A stretch of 64,000 nucleotides of DNA, taken from Elusimicrobiota bacterium. GTDB taxonomy: Bacteria; Elusimicrobiota; Elusimicrobia; 2-02-FULL-39-32. Positions within the stretch are counted from its first letter, which is position 1; each line of letters opens with the position of its first letter. The position numbers and the translations under genes are program-made. Of the stretch, positions 31,301 through 46,300 are shown piece after piece. The stretch spans positions 1 through 64,000 of the forward strand of contig JAKFYJ010000004.1 of the NCBI GenBank assembly GCA_021730935.1, read 5' to 3'. Below the pieces are notes generated by a model that was not told the origin of the DNA, did not search any database, and was given only the letters and a program-made list of their open reading frames with translations.

Positions 31301-34300
31301 GTGTCATAGGGCGATCTTCCGGGGTCCGCTGTTTCTCCAGGGAGAAGGACCTGCAGTTTGGTGTTGAATCCCGGGTTCACTCTCACGCCGGCAGATTGGG
31401 TGGAGACAAGCGCGTCTCCGGCAACCGCCTGAGCGGTCAGCACATGCGAGGAATAGACCATCACGGCGGCGTTTGCAGAACGGTTGTGGGTCGCCCGGTA
31501 GAACGTCACCGAGAAGACCGTCGTGCCGTTCACGAGAGGCTGATTGTTCGGCAAGGTGGTGTAAGGATCAGACTGGGACGCGTGGGTGCTGATCCTGATG
31601 GTTGTGGCCGCAGACGGGTTCGTGCGGTTCCAGTTGATGTCGGTGGACCAAACGGAAATCTGGATGGGAACGCCGGCGGTTGAAACTTGCACGGATCCCG
31701 ATTTGCCTTGATAGGATCCGGGCAGAGCGGATTCTCCGGGCAGGAGCATCTGGATCAATGCCGCGGAACTGGGCGTGACCTGGATTCCTTGGGTCGCCGG
31801 AGAATAATTCGCGGAAGTATAATTCACGCTGAAAGAGCCCTGAACCGTGTGGCTCGCCATGATGACGGTGCGCTGAGCTCCGGGCGTGGCCGTGCGCAAT
31901 TTGATGCTGGAAAGGGTGGCCACGCCGTTGGTCGTGAAGATATCGGCCGGAAGACCTTCGGCGAATTGTTCGTTGCCGCTGGTGGTGAGCGTGATGCCGA
32001 CCGCATCGTCCTGAACGAGGTTCCATTTCGCGTCCACGGTGCGGACCGTCACAGTGAATGTCGTGGTGCTCTTGATGGGGTCCGGCGAGGCCGCGGTTTT
32101 TCCCGTGGGGCTTCCGGGATCCGCCACTTCTCCCGGGAGCAGGACTTGCAGGAACGCTCCGGTTCCGGCTGTGACGGCAAAAGGAGTCGGCGTGATGTAA
32201 TAAGTCGGCGGCTGGTTCAGCCAGGAAAGGTTCGCTTCCGCTTTGATGTTTTGGTTTCCAGCGGTCACGAAGCGGACCCAGAAGTTGCTGGTCCCGTTCA
32301 CGAGCGCGGCGGAATTGGGTTCTGTGTCCCACTTGTCGTTGGGCGTGATCACGGAAACGGATGTGTTCGCATTCGTGTCGGTGTTGTAATAACGGTCGAT
32401 GCCGTAAACCGTGACCATGGTCGACTGGTTGACGATGAGCCCGTTCGGCGTTCCGGATTTTCCGAACGGCGAAGTGGTTTTTCCGGCCACCCGAGTTTCT
32501 CCGGGGAGAACGACGAGGAGTTCGGTGACGGACCCCGCAGTCACGGTCATGGTGTCCTGGTTGAGGCCGGTGATTGACTGCGTCGCGGGGAGATCATAAT
32601 TATCCTGCGTGACGCCGGCGCCTGTGGCGGTGAGGGTCCGCCTGCCTGCCGTGGTCATGGCGATCGAAATGGTTTTTTGTCCGCCGCTCAAGGTGACCGT
32701 GCTGGCATTGGTCGTCGCGTCCGTGAAGGTGTAATAGGGGTCGTCGGTCTGGATCGTCACGACGGGCTGTGAAGAGGTGACGAGGTTCCAATATTTATCC
32801 ACGACCCGCACGGTGGCATTCACGGCGGTTCCTGCCGTGGGAGATTTCGCCGATCCGGAACGGCCTCCGGGACCGGTGGTTTTTCCGGGGCTATAGGTTT
32901 CCGTGTCCATCTGCACCATCAAATGGTGGGCGGCTCCGGGGAGGACGGTGAAGTTGGCCTGGGCCGCGGTGATCCCGCTGACCGGGTCCGTGTCTTCCAC
33001 GCGGATCGTGCGCACGCCGCTTTTCCTCATGAGGAGCGTGGAGGTGAAAGTTTTTGTTCCCTTGTCGACGGAGACGAACTGATATTTCTGCGGGAGGCCA
33101 TAATATTCGTCGGGCGTGCTGTCCGAGTCTTCGCTCTCAACATCGTTCGCGGTCACGGTTGAGAATTGAATCTTGCCGGTATAGGCCGTGGCTCTCTGGC
33201 CCGTGGCATCGAGCGCTTCAACAGAAACGCTGAGCAGAGTGCCTGCCGTCTGGGTGTCCTGGAACACCCGCATGGCCAGCTGAGTGGCGGGAGCGGAGAT
33301 GGTGAACTTGGGTCCGGTTTTCAGCGCGGTCGACTCCGTGTTCCCGACGTTGTCTTTTGCGCGGGTCCAGATCACATATTGTTTGCCCTTGACCCAGCCG
33401 TTCCCGGAGGTGATGCCGCTATAAGACCACGCTCCCGAGTTGTCCATGGAGTCCATGTCCACCCAGGTCACGCCGCCGACGACATCGGTCCAGGTGGATC
33501 CATTCCAATAATAATCCGCTCCGTTATCGGCGCATCCGGCGCACCCGAAGGTGACGGGTCCGTTTCCGGTGTTGTCATTTTCATCGCGCAGGATCAGGAC
33601 TTGAGCGTTGCCCTGCATCCAGCCCGCGGAGGCCTTCACACCGGAGGCGTTGTTGCTGATGTTCCAGGTGATGACGCCTCCGGAATCCTGAGCGGTTCCG
33701 TTGATGACTTTGGTGGTGTCATAAGCGTTGCCGTTGAGGATGCCTCCGGCTCCGCTCAAAAGTTCCGAAACGGGGAGGCTGGTGTCATATAAAAATTCGT
33801 TGCCTGATCCGACGGACTGGGTGTTTCCGACGGAATCGGAGGCGGTGGATTTCACGATGTAATGTTTTCCGTCTTCAAGAGGGAACGCCGCAGGGTTATA
33901 AGTCCAGGAGGACGTGTAAACGCTTGTGGGCACGATCCAATTCTGCGAGGACAGATTGAAGCTTGAACCTGCGTGGCTGAAGAATTTGCCGGACTCCACT
34001 TCCTGCAGTGAGAGCCGGATCGCCACCACCGCGCTCGTGACGTCTGAAGCGGTTCCGGTGAGAGGCGTTCCCACGGAATTGTAAGCGCGGTTGTCCGCAG
34101 GATGCGAGAAGAAGCTTTGCGGCGCCGTGTTGTCGAAAGTGAAGGTGCGCGTCGACCAGGCGAGTTCCTTCAGAGTCATGGACGAATAGTCCGTGTATCT
34201 GGAATTGTCTTCAGCCTGGATGTTGATGTAATAAGACGATCCGCTTGTCCAGGCCGTGCCGTTCACAAACTGCAGAGGCGCATATCCCCAGGCCGCGCTG

Positions 34301-37300
34301 GAAGTGTATATCGCCGGGGCGGTGCTGATGTTGAAGCCGGGGTCTGCGACGATGTCGAATGCGTTCGTGAGCGGGTTCCAATATTGACCGTCGTTCCGCT
34401 GGATCCGCAGGCGGGTGGACTTGATGCCGCTGGCCATCAGCGTGTCAGGGTCCTGGGACGTTCCGAAGATGAGAGTCATCGACGAGAACGTCTGTCCGCT
34501 GACCGGGGGATAGCTCACCGCTGAGGTCGGGCGGAAAACGTCATATTTGAAGTTGACGGCGGAGAGTGTGGTCGTGTTTCCGGCATAGTCGAATCCGCGC
34601 GCGTCCACGTTGAAGGAATATCCGCCCGTGGTCCAGTCGGCGGGTCCGGGATAAGTCCAGGTGATCTGAACGGACGTGTTGGTTGAGCCCGCGGTCTGAA
34701 GCCATGCGGCCGCGGTCCCGGACCAATCGGATCCGCTCCAATAAGAGCCCAGGGCGTCGGAGAGGATGCGGACCTGAACGGTGGAAATGTTGAGCTGATC
34801 CTGCGCAGTTCCGGAAAGCGTGGGAATGCCGTTGTAATAGAAAGCGCCGGGAAGGGTCATCGCAACATTGGGCGCCTGGTTGTCATATTGGAACGAAACG
34901 TCCGCCGTCGGGGGAATGTCTTCAAGGTTGGTGGCGCTGTCGCGGCCTCTGGCATAGATGCGGTAACGGCGCGTGCTGCCGCCGCCCCAGTTGGTCAAGT
35001 CCGGGGACTTGGGCAGATTGGTTGAGAGGGTCCAGGTTTGAGGGTTTCCGGCTGAAGGGACCGCGGCCACTCCGACGTCCGTTTCCGACGTGCTCCAGGC
35101 GCTCCCGTCCCACCAACGGTCGTCCGAGGATTGGCCGCCGGTGTCTTTAATATTGTTGTCGTTGCGGTCTTCCCAGATATAGACGCGGACCGTCGCCACG
35201 CCGTTGGGCTGGTCATCGAGAGCGGTTCCGTCGATGCGGGCCGGGGCCGTGCTCAGGAACGCGCCGTTGGACGGGCTGGTGACGACCGCGTCGGGCTTGG
35301 AATTATCATAAGTGAAAGTTTTCGTGGAGACCGCGCCGATGTTTCCGGCATCGTCGGTGGCAAAGGTGAAGATCTGATACGATCTGGCGTTCACCAGGTT
35401 GGTGCTGTCCAAAACCCAGGTCCAGGGAGAGGATGAAATGGCGCCTGACCACACCGGCACCGCGCTCGTGAAGGTCGATGTGCCGTTCCAATATAATCCT
35501 GAAGTTTCCTTGATCGTCACGCTGACTCCGCGGACATTGAAAGAGTCCTGTGAAGTTCCGGAAATTTGCGAGAAGGCGGTGACGGGATCGCCCGCGGGAG
35601 AAGTGATGGCGGCTGTTGGGCGTTCAATATCATAAACGAACGACGCCTGAGAAAGACCTGAGGCCTGGAGGTTGCCGCCCGGGATCGCAGTGTCGCGCGC
35701 CCTCAGCCGGATCGTATAGGTGTATCCGTTCTGGAAGTTCGGAAGCGCGGTGCGGGTCCAGGCGCCGTTCAAGCCGGAAAGCGTGTTCGCCGGGAAGAAG
35801 TTTTCCGAAGCCGTCGTGAAGGTGGAGGCTCCGTTCCAGAAAGCGCCTGCGGGCAAAGTTTCCTGAATGGAAAGTTCAATGTTGAGGGCCGCCGTCACGC
35901 CGCTCAGAAGATCGGAGGCGGTTCCGGAAATTGAGGCGATGGCGGACGCGTTCAGTTTCGACGTCACGGAGGTGAGCGGATATTGGATCACGGACGAGGG
36001 CGGGACCGTGTCCACAATGATCGTCATGGAATCTGTGGCGCTCGTGAAGATCCCGCTTGACCCGTCGAAGGGTCCGACGTTGGCAGGGACAGCCACGTCC
36101 CGTCCGCGGGTCTGGATCAAATAGCTCCTGCCGCTGGCGAGAGTTGTCGACATCGTGAAATCAAGTTCTCCGCTTTCTGTATACGACCACGAAGCGGGCG
36201 TGCCGCCGGTGGCTTTGAACCATGCGGCGCTGGGATCCGGCTCATTGAAGAGGTTGGAAGCCTGCGACCAATATTGGCTGGTTTGTTTATCCTGCACCCG
36301 GATTTCAATGCCTCCTGCGGAAAACTGCGCCAAGCCTGCGGCGGAAGACACGGGGTTGTCGAACGCGCTTCCCTGAAGGGGCTCAATGCGTCTGCGGTAT
36401 TCCGCGTTCGCGATTGAAGTGATCGTGACTTGCGGCGTGCTCGCATCGAAGAGGAACGAGCTTGAAAGAACCGTGGTGAAATCTTCCGTGTTTCCGGCGG
36501 AGTCCGTTGCGAATGAACGCAGGATATATCGTTTTCCGCTGGTAAACACGAGGTTCGCGTGCGTATAGCTCCAAGGAGAAGGGAGCGTTGCAGGATTGAA
36601 ATATTCCGTCGCGCCGTGGATGTTCGTGTTGCGGTATCCCGGGCCGGGCGCGCCCTGATAGAAATAACTGGTCGTGCCGTCCGATTCCAATTGGCCGATG
36701 GAAACGCCGGCATAAGAAATCGAAGAAGTCGCGTCCGAAGCAGTTCCGGTGATCGTGCCCACCGAGGAGCGGATGGAGTTGTGGGAGGGGAACGAAGCGC
36801 GGCTGGTCGGAGCAACATTATCGTATGAGAAAGCCGCGGAGTTGACGCCCACGGAATAAGTGTTCTGGATGTTTCCGGCAAAATCTTGAGATCGAACGGT
36901 GAGGGTATAGTTATGGCCGGTTTGGAAAGGCAAGTTGGTCGCGGCCCAGACGCTCCAATTGGAGACGGAGGCGATGGCGACGTTAAAATATTGCGTTGCG
37001 GCCTGGAAATCTCTGTTGCCCGCTCTATAATACCCTCCCGTGTCGACATAGATCGCATATTCCACTTTCGAGATGCTGTTGGCGGTGAGCAGATTGTCAG
37101 AAGCGGTTCCGGAAAGGGTGCCGAGGGAATTATAAGACTGACCATTCACGGGCGACTGGATCTGAACGGTCGGCGTGGAGACGTCATAATAGAACTGCAT
37201 ATAGTTGGGGCTGGTGCCCTTGGGATCTTCGGTGTTGCCTGCGCGGTCGGCGGAACGGAAACGGAGGGCATAAGTTCTGCCGTCCACAAGATTGGAACTC

Positions 37301-40300
37301 ATCATGGGAGAGGACCAGCCGCTGATTCCGTTGAACGTCATGGGATAATAAAGCTCGGAGGCGGAAGTGAATGAGGAAGCGTTCCACCAGAGGCTGGAGT
37401 TCACGTCGAGCATGGAATAGCTGGAGACATAAACGCGTCCGCCTTCCGTTTCATCGAGGGCCGTGCCGGCGATGCCGGGGACATTGGCGCTGTTGTAGAA
37501 AGCGTTGTTCGAGATGCTGGTGATCGCGCTGGTGGGCTGGCCGGTGTCATAGTTGAAGGAGACCGAGCTTTGGCCCACGCTGGGGTTGATCCCGAAATAC
37601 GTCTGCACATTGCCTGCCAGGTCCCGCGCTTTGACATAGAGATAATAAGTCGCGTTGTGGTTCAGAAGCGATTCGTTCAGCGTATAACTCCAGGTGGCGC
37701 CGAAGGCCAGGCCGGCAGTGGAAACGGCGATGGCCGCGGAACCGCTCACCCAGGCGGAGCCGTTGAAATAAAGCGAAGAGGTGGACTGCTGGAGGAAGAG
37801 GTCCACTTTCTGGACGTTGTTGACGTTGCTGGCGACGCGTGTCCAGTCTTGCGCGGTTCCGGAAAGGGTTGCGGCGCTGCCGAGCGGTTTGAAAGTCAGG
37901 TTGAGCGGATTGGTCAATGTGGCTGTCGGCACATCCGTGTCAAAGGTGAAGATCGCCGAAGCGATGCCCCCGTTTCCAAGCCCGCTGTTTTCCTGGTTGC
38001 CGACATCATCGACGGCGAGAGAAGTGACATAGTATGAAACACCGCTCCTTAAAGCCGCATTGGTGAGGGTGGTGAAGGTCCAGGTGATGGGGTTCCCGGC
38101 GGAGAACGCCTGCACGGGGAGCCAGTTGGGGTTCACTTGAGCGACGCTGAACGCTCCTGCTCCGGAGAGCCATTGGCTGCTGGAAAGATCTTTGATCGCG
38201 ACCGAGGAAAACCGGACCTGGCCTGTGCCGGCGTCCTGAGCGGTTCCGGAAATGCCGGGCAAGCCTGAGATCACGGATGATGAAGGCAGGGAAACGAAAG
38301 ACGTCGGGAGGCTGGAATCGAACGTGAACGAGACGGAGGAATAGACCGTGGAATAATTGTTGGCCACATCTTTGGATCGGGCGATGAGGGTGTAGGACGA
38401 TAAATCGGTGAAGAAGCTTCCAAAATTAACGGGAGCGGACGACCAGCTGGCCAGTCCTGCCGCCGTGAACCAGGACGATTCCGCGTTCACGGGAGTGACG
38501 TTGAAATCTCCGGGGCGCGTGTTGTCGGTCGGGTTCCAGAAGTTGCCGGCTTGAGCGCCGTTGTTGATGCGGATCCTCAGTTCCACTTTTGAGAGGCCCA
38601 CCGCGTCGCTCGCTGTTCCCGAAAGCGTGGGCAGAGAAGCCAGTCGGTTGAAGTTTGCGGTCAGAGGCGGAGACTGGAGCGCGATCAGAGGCGGCGTGGG
38701 GTCCCACACGAACGTGAACGACGTCAGGTTCACCAGCGGCGAAGACGAGAAGTTCAAAGCATTGTCGCGGGCGCGCACGCGGATGTAATAAGTGTCCCCG
38801 GAAGTGAGGATGCTGCTCAAAGCGGTGGTTGTGCTCCAGTTGATTTCACTGCCTTCCGCAATTTCTGTCTGAGTGTCCACGGGGATCCAGAATGAAGCGG
38901 AGTCCAGAGCGTCTCCGCCCGCGCTGTCGAAGGCGGCGTTCGAAACGCTGAAGGCGGAACCGTCCCACCAGTTGCCGTTCGAAGTTCTCTGCACAGCGAT
39001 CTTCACGTCGCGGATCCTGGATTCCGGGATGGCCGGATTGGGTCCGTTGGGGTCTTCCGCTGTTCCGTAGATCGAGTTCAGGGTGCGCACATAATAGGTG
39101 GACGGATTTTGCAGAACAGTGATGGGCACGCTGGAATCATAGGTGAAATAGCTGTTTCCTCCGGTCTGGAAGGTGGTGGGCGCGCTCAAATTTCCGGCCG
39201 TGTCTCTCACGCGGACTTCGATGGAATATTGCGCGTCCGTGTCCCAGTCGGGAGAGGGTTTCACGAGCGACCAGGACGCGGCCGGGACCGTGGAATTCCA
39301 GGTCTCGCTCGCGCTGATCCAGGAATGAGAGTTCTGGTCCCAGCGGCGGATCGTGAACCCGTTGTCTCGCGTGATTCGGACTTCGGCGGTGGCGGGAGAG
39401 GCCAGTGCGTCGACCGGAGCGTCTGTCGAAGTTCCGACAATGAAGTTCAGCGGGTTGACCGGGCTGTGATAAGCGCTGTCGGGCTTGTTGACATAAGGCG
39501 TGGGAGGCTGGGTGTCATAAAGGATGGTCCAGGTCATGCCCACTCCGTCAATGTTTTGCGAGACATCGCGGCCGCGGACATTCAGGGTGTATCGGTGCCC
39601 GCTGGTCAGGCCGCCGATGAGCGCGGCGGTGTTATAGCTGAACGTCGAGAAGCTGGGCGCGATCGAAGACGCGGTGGATCCGATGATCGGAACGTCGATC
39701 GATTGGACAGAGTTCACAAAGCTGGATCCGTTCCAATAAGTGGTTCCGCGGGTGATGTCGCGGATCTGAAGCTGGACCATCTGAACGCCGGAGAAATCGT
39801 CAGTGGCGGTTCCTGTGATGTTGGGGAGCGTGCTCGCGTTATAGGGGCCGGTCGCAGGCTGAGCGAGATAGGCGGTCGCGGACGAGCTGTCATAAGAGAA
39901 GGTGTTGGAGTTCACTCCGACGACGAAATCGGTTCCGCTCATCGCATTGCCGGCGTTGTCATAGGCCTTCGCGACGACTAAATAATATCTGCCGGACTGA
40001 TAAGGCACCGCGGTGGTGTAATACCAGAACGTTGCGTTCGCGCTCAGGGTCGCCTGGACGGATCCGATCTCCTGAGGCAACGGAGAAACGAAAGACGTTC
40101 CGTTGAACCACGATGCGCCGGGCGTCAGATCTTTGATCTGGACATAAACGCGGTTGGTTCCGGCGAGATCATCGGAGACGGTTCCCGAGATGATGTTGAG
40201 CGGGTTGATCGGCGCGAACCCTGAACCGTTCACGGGTTTTTGCACGACGGTCACGGGAGCGACGTTGTCGACCGTGAACGAGATGGTGCTGAAAGCGTTT

Positions 40301-43300
40301 TCAATGTTGTCCGCGGTGTCTTCGCCGCGCACATTCACATAATAGGTCGTGCCGGAATCCCAGGTGCCCGGGACCTGCGTGTATTTCCACGTGACGGAAG
40401 TGACATAGACATTGTCAAATGAGGACGCGATCCAGGAGGACGCTTCCGTCTGCCATTGAGTGATCGGACCGTTCCAATATTGGTCGTCGCCGTCGTTGGG
40501 GAGAGACCCGATTTGTTTCTTGATGCGGATCTCGGACTTGCGGATGGCGCTGGTGGCGTCGGCGGATGTTCCGAAGATTCCGGACGGGTTGATGTAGGAC
40601 TGGCCGTTGACGGGGAAAGTGGTGATGGAAACGGGCGGAGCAGAGTCTTTGGAGAAGCGGATGAAGTTGGTCCCGACGACCGTGGGCGTGGATTCCTCGT
40701 TGCGCAGTCCGTCAATCACATGCGAGCGCATGCGATAGGATTCGCCTGAAGCGAACGCCGCCTCGTCCACAGGATAGGCCCAGGAGATGGAGGCGGGGCT
40801 TGAAACATAAACTCCGATGTTGATCCATTTGAGCGCGTTGCCGACGGCGAATGAAGAAACGGAAACCGGGTCGAAGGCTTCGTCGTTGACGCCGCCGTCA
40901 TAAGCGTCATCGGCAGGGGTGGATTTTTCTTTCCAGATCTGGATCTGGGCCCGGACGATGCCGCTCCGGAAAGGCGCGCTCGAAGTGTTGGGGAGATCAT
41001 AGGCGGTCCCCGCGATCGTCTTCAGAATGTTGGTGGTGCTGTTGAACCCTTCGCCGCTGGCAGGCTTCGTGCTGATGCTGGACGGCGCGGTGAAGTCAAA
41101 CTGGACGTCCGCGGTCTGGTTGGAGGAACGGTTGTCGAGCATGTCGCCTGCGCGGAAATGCAGGCGGTATGTTCTGCCGCTCACCCAGGAAACGCCGGAA
41201 CTGTCATAGTTCCAGGGGAGGTTCGTTCCCTGTCCGGGCACGGAGAGTGTGACGGTGACGGTGGAATTGTTCACAAAATTGTTCCCGTCCCAATACGTTG
41301 AACCCTGAGTGAGGTCCTGGATCTGCAAAGTGACGGAGCTCATGCCGACGCGCGAAAGCGGAGAAATGGGGTTGTCCTGCGTGGTCCCATTGATGGAGTT
41401 CAAAGCCGTGAGGATGTTGCCTGTCGCGGGCGTGTTCATGACGACGGTGGGAGAGCTGACATCATAAACAAACGAGCTCACGATCACGCCGCTCTGCACA
41501 TTGCCGACATTGTCGGTGGCGGACGATTTCACGACATAGGTGTGGCCGGAAATCAATTGAGCTCCGAGGCCCGTGGGCGTCATCAAATAAGTCCCTGAAG
41601 ATCCGCCGCTGAAGACCGCGTCCATGAACGATGTTTCTTCGGTGATGTCGTTCCTGAAGATGCTGTCGGGGTTGGACCAGAAGGTGACGCCCGCGGTCAG
41701 GTCGCGGATGGAAATTTTCATCGCGGAAGAGCCGCCGTTCAAGCCGGCAGACAAGGGGCGGTCAGCGGGCAGGAAAGTGAAGTCGTCCGCGGTTCCTGAA
41801 ATGGCAGTGAAGGCCTTGTAATAGGGCAGGTTGCTCACGCTGATGCCGGCAGAGGGAGGCGCGGTGATTCCGCTCCTGGGCGAAGTGTTGTCGAAAATAA
41901 ACGTTGAACCATAGGTCTGGAAATCGGTCTGCAGGAGTCCCGAAATGTCGCGGGCTTCCGAAGTGATGAAATAAGACACGCCGCTCAGGAGTTTGGAATT
42001 GTTGATGAAGGTGGTCGTGCTGTAATACCAGCTGAACACGGGGCCTCCGGAAAGCGTGGTCCCGGAGTTGAACGCCGGATTTGCGGTCTGACTGCTGAGC
42101 GAGAACGTGAGCGCGCCTCCGTCCCACCAGTTCATGATGTCGCCGGTCGCGTCTGAGTTTCCGCCCAATCTCCGCACGGCCACTCTCACGCGGTCGATCG
42201 TGGACGTGTCAAAGGGATCCTGCGCGGTTCCCGTGATTCCGATCAGCGTGTTGATGGATCGGATCGTGCTGACATGCGAGGGGAGCCCGACATAAGACAC
42301 GGGTTTCTGCGTGTCGAACGTGAAGGTGGAAGCGGCGAATCCCGTCTGCACGATGCCGCGGTCGAAGGCTTGGGCCTGGACCGCATATTGGAAATCGTTC
42401 AGGAACTGGCTGGCCCCTGTCGCCTGGGTGGTGCTCCAGACTGCGTATCCATTGGAAGTGTTCGCGTCGAACCAGGCTTGAGCATCGGTCAGGGAACTGT
42501 CGAAACTTTGAGCTCCTGCGCCGCTGTTGGACGCGTTCCACCACGCGGGGGTTCCGGAGAGCCGTTTGATCCTGATTTTGACGGACGAAATTTGTCCCGC
42601 GATCGCGGTGGTCGTGGAAGTTCCGAGGATAAACGGCAGAGACGATTCGCGCGAGACGTCCGGGTCCGTGATGATTGCGGTCGAAGTGCGGTTATCGAAG
42701 AGGAACGAAGACACCGCCGGCGTATTTTTATAGCTGACGGCGCCCGGAGGCAGCTGCGAGTTTGCGGTCGGGGCCACCAGGTCGGTCGCGTAAATTTTTA
42801 CGGTGTAGGTCGTTTCTGAAGTTAAGAAGGCCGAAGTCAAAGAATTGGTGGACCAGGCGATATTCCCCGAAGTGCCTGTGAAATTCATGGGGATGGTCGC
42901 TCCCGAGACGGACCAGGACGATCCGGACCAATAGGCGCCGTCGGAATTTCTCGTGATCACGGCGTGCACGGACGCGAGGCCCGCCAGATCAGCGTTCGCT
43001 GTTCCGGTCAGCTGAGTGAGGCTGTTGATGGCGGCGGAGCTTGGGAACGTGACCGCCGAAGTGGGCGTGGTGGTGTCGATGGTGATTTGGATCTGCGCCA
43101 TGCCGCCGACATTGGTTGTGGGGATGGCTTTGTCGCGGGCTCTCACCCGGATCGTGTAAAGTTTGTCGGAGAGCCAATTGACGCCGGAAATCTGCCAGAC
43201 GGCGCTTGTGAGCTGAACGTCCGTGAACCCCGGGTTGGGAGGCGTGGGCGTGGAACCTGCGTTCGTCCAGGTTTCGGAATCGGTGACGGCGGCCTGCCAC

Positions 43301-46300
43301 ACGGAACCGGTCCAATAGAAGGATGTGCCGCCCGAAAGATAAGTGATCGACATGCTTGCCTGAGCGATGCCCGCCACGGAAACTCCTGCGGAGGGGACAG
43401 GGTCGACGGCGGTTCCGGACAGCACGCTGGCCGCGGAAAGCTTGGTGCCGTCCACCGGGGTTGTGATGCCGATGGCGGGGCCCGTCAAGTCCGCCGTGAA
43501 GGTGATTGAAGCCACGCTCACCTGGTTGGCGTTATAAACGTTGCCCGCTGAATCCGTGGCCCGCGTATAGACGGTGTATTGTCTTCCGTCCACGAGGCCG
43601 CCATTGGCGACAGAGGGGAGAGCGTGTCCGGTGGTCGGATAGGTCCAGGAGCTTTCGTCAACGGCCAGGGGCGCCGCTCCGCTATAAAGATTGGTGGTCA
43701 GCCAGTTTTCGGAGGTGCCTCCGAGAGGGAACGAGTTGGTGGTTTCGTCCCAATATCGGCATTCCGGGAACCCGCAGGATTTGATCGCCAGCTCCACTTT
43801 CTGAATTTGTCCTCGTCCGGCGGAAGTGCCGCTGTATCCGGCGTTGATCGTGTCTTTGACGGTTCCTGTGGCGATAAAGAACGAGCTCAAAGTGTCCAGG
43901 TGCCGGACGGAAGTGATTGTGGGGGTGGGATTGCTGACGTCATAAATTGATTCAATGGTCGTGAGGGAGCTTTCGACATTGCCGTTTGATCCGTTCGTGG
44001 AATCATAAGCATTGTCTTCGCCGCGGCTCACAATGCGGTATTTATATCCCGTGAAAACATTGGTCGGGAAATTGACGGTATAGGTCCAATTTTTGGTGTT
44101 CCCTGCTCCGACGAGATTCGCCGAGAGCCAGGTCTGAGTGACAACCCAGGTGGACCCGTTCCAATAATATCCGTCGGCGGCGGCGGGGTCGGGGGCTCCG
44201 GGCTGCTGATATCTCTGGAAAGTGATGTCCACGCGTTTGGGCAACGCCATGTTCACCTGGTCGCTCACGGTTCCTGCGATCATCCCGAGCTGGGTGGTGA
44301 ACCCGGCGGCGGGGTTGGTTGAAATGGAGGTGGGCGCCGTGTTGTCAAAGATAAAGAGGGAAGACGATTGAGCGGAGTTCCCGATGGAGTTGCTGCCCTT
44401 GATGGTCACGGTGTAGGAAGCGCCCTGAATGAGCCAGGTCGTGGCTCCGGTGGGGAAGGCCGTGAAAGACCAGTTGCCGCACCCTCCGCCGTTGGCGCAG
44501 ATCGTGTTGAAGGTGGAGACAGCGGCGCCATACCAGCCCCAGGACGATCCGGAGACGGACCACCGCGCATTGTCTGAAGCGCGGGTCAGCATGACTTCGG
44601 TGCGCACCGTCGTGGCGGAGTTGGCCGTGCCGTCAATGGTGCTGATGGAGGAATAAATGCGCTGGTCCACGGGGATGGTGATCCCCACCTCGGAAGCGGG
44701 AGCGGTGAACACGAAAGTGAACTGCGTGGTTCCACCCGCCTGCAGGTTTCCGGCTTTGTCGAGAGCGCGCGTGTAAAGCGTGTGAGACTGGTTCGTTTCC
44801 CAGATGGCTCCGTGAGTGGATTTATAAACCCAGATCCCGGAGTTTTCGTTATACGACGACGCGTAATTCCAGATCGGCGCGCTCACGGCATATTGTCCCG
44901 AAGCGCCGTCGTCCTGCCACCACTGCCCGGCCTGGGCTCCGGAATTTTTCTGGACTGCGATCTGCACGGTGCGGACGCCCACATTGCCGTAGCCCGAGTC
45001 GGTGGCGGTTCCGGAAATCGAAGTGAGGACTTGTTCCCAGGGCGTGACGTTGGGAACCGCGATGGTGGACGTGGGCGTTGAAGTGTCATAGGTCGAAACA
45101 GAGACCTGCCAGGTGTCCGTGTTTTTGGCGAGATCGTAAGCCGCGACGTGGATGCGGTAAAGCCGGTTATCCGTTCCGAAGCGGGTCCAGTTCGTGGTCG
45201 CTGTCGGAAGAGCCTGATAAGGGAGCATCCAGGTGGTGGTTCCGGAAAGTCCCACGGTCACGATGGCGGGTGTGGCCACAGCCGTGTTCGTCCAGGTTCC
45301 GGCGTTCACCACGAAGTTATACCACTTCTCCGCGGGAGCGCCCGGCGTCACGTCTTCGATGCGGACCTCCACTTTCTGGATGCCGGAAGCGCGGCCTCCG
45401 CCGAACGCGGCATTCACGGTGTTGTCTTCATAAACCGTTCCGGAAATGACCGCAAGAGAATCATTGAAGAAACGGTTGTCTCCGGATCCTGCGGGCCAGG
45501 TGACCACAGCGGTGGGGGTCTGCTTGTCCACGGTGAACGACGTTTGCGCGAGAGCCGTTTCGGCGTTTTGAGGCGTGGAATAATCGATGGCGAACGTTTC
45601 AAGCGTATAACGATATCCGTCGATGAAGCTCACGTCGGGGATGCCGAAAGAATAATTCCAGGCCGTGGGAGCTCCGGAGGGGGTGAAGCTGGTGATGGAG
45701 GTCAGATATTGGTCTTCGCCCGCGGTCAGATATCCCAGAGTGGTTCCTCCAGCTCCGGTGGACGTGCGGATTCTGAATTTGGTGGACTTGACGCCTGAAG
45801 AGCCTGAACCTGCCGTGTCGCTCGCGGTTCCGGAGAGAGCGTAGAGATAATTTTTTAAATAGACGGTCGTGCCTGAAGCGAGCGAAGTGACGCGCGAAGT
45901 CGGAGAGCTTCGGTCGATGACGAACTGCACGCCTTCCGTTGCGAAATTGGGAGCGACGGGCTGGTTGCCCGCGACATCGAATGCGCGGACGAAAACCTTG
46001 CGGACGGAATCGTTGTCCGCCTCCCAGTCCGGGACGTTCGTATACACCCAGCTTGAAGAATAAATGGTCGCGTCCAGCCAGTTCGGGCTGGAATCGTCTC
46101 CCGTCCAGTTTCCGGCGCCGTCCCAGAAGAGGATCGGCAAAGTTCTGCGGACCGCGACCTGAACTTTATAGATGCCGCCCGTGCCCGTGAAATCGTTCAT
46201 GGTTCCGGAGAAGCTGGCCAGGCGGCGGAACGCCTGGAGTTCCTGGGGATAAGTGGTGGAGGAAACGGCGGCCACCGTGTCAAAAGTGAAAGTGGTTTTG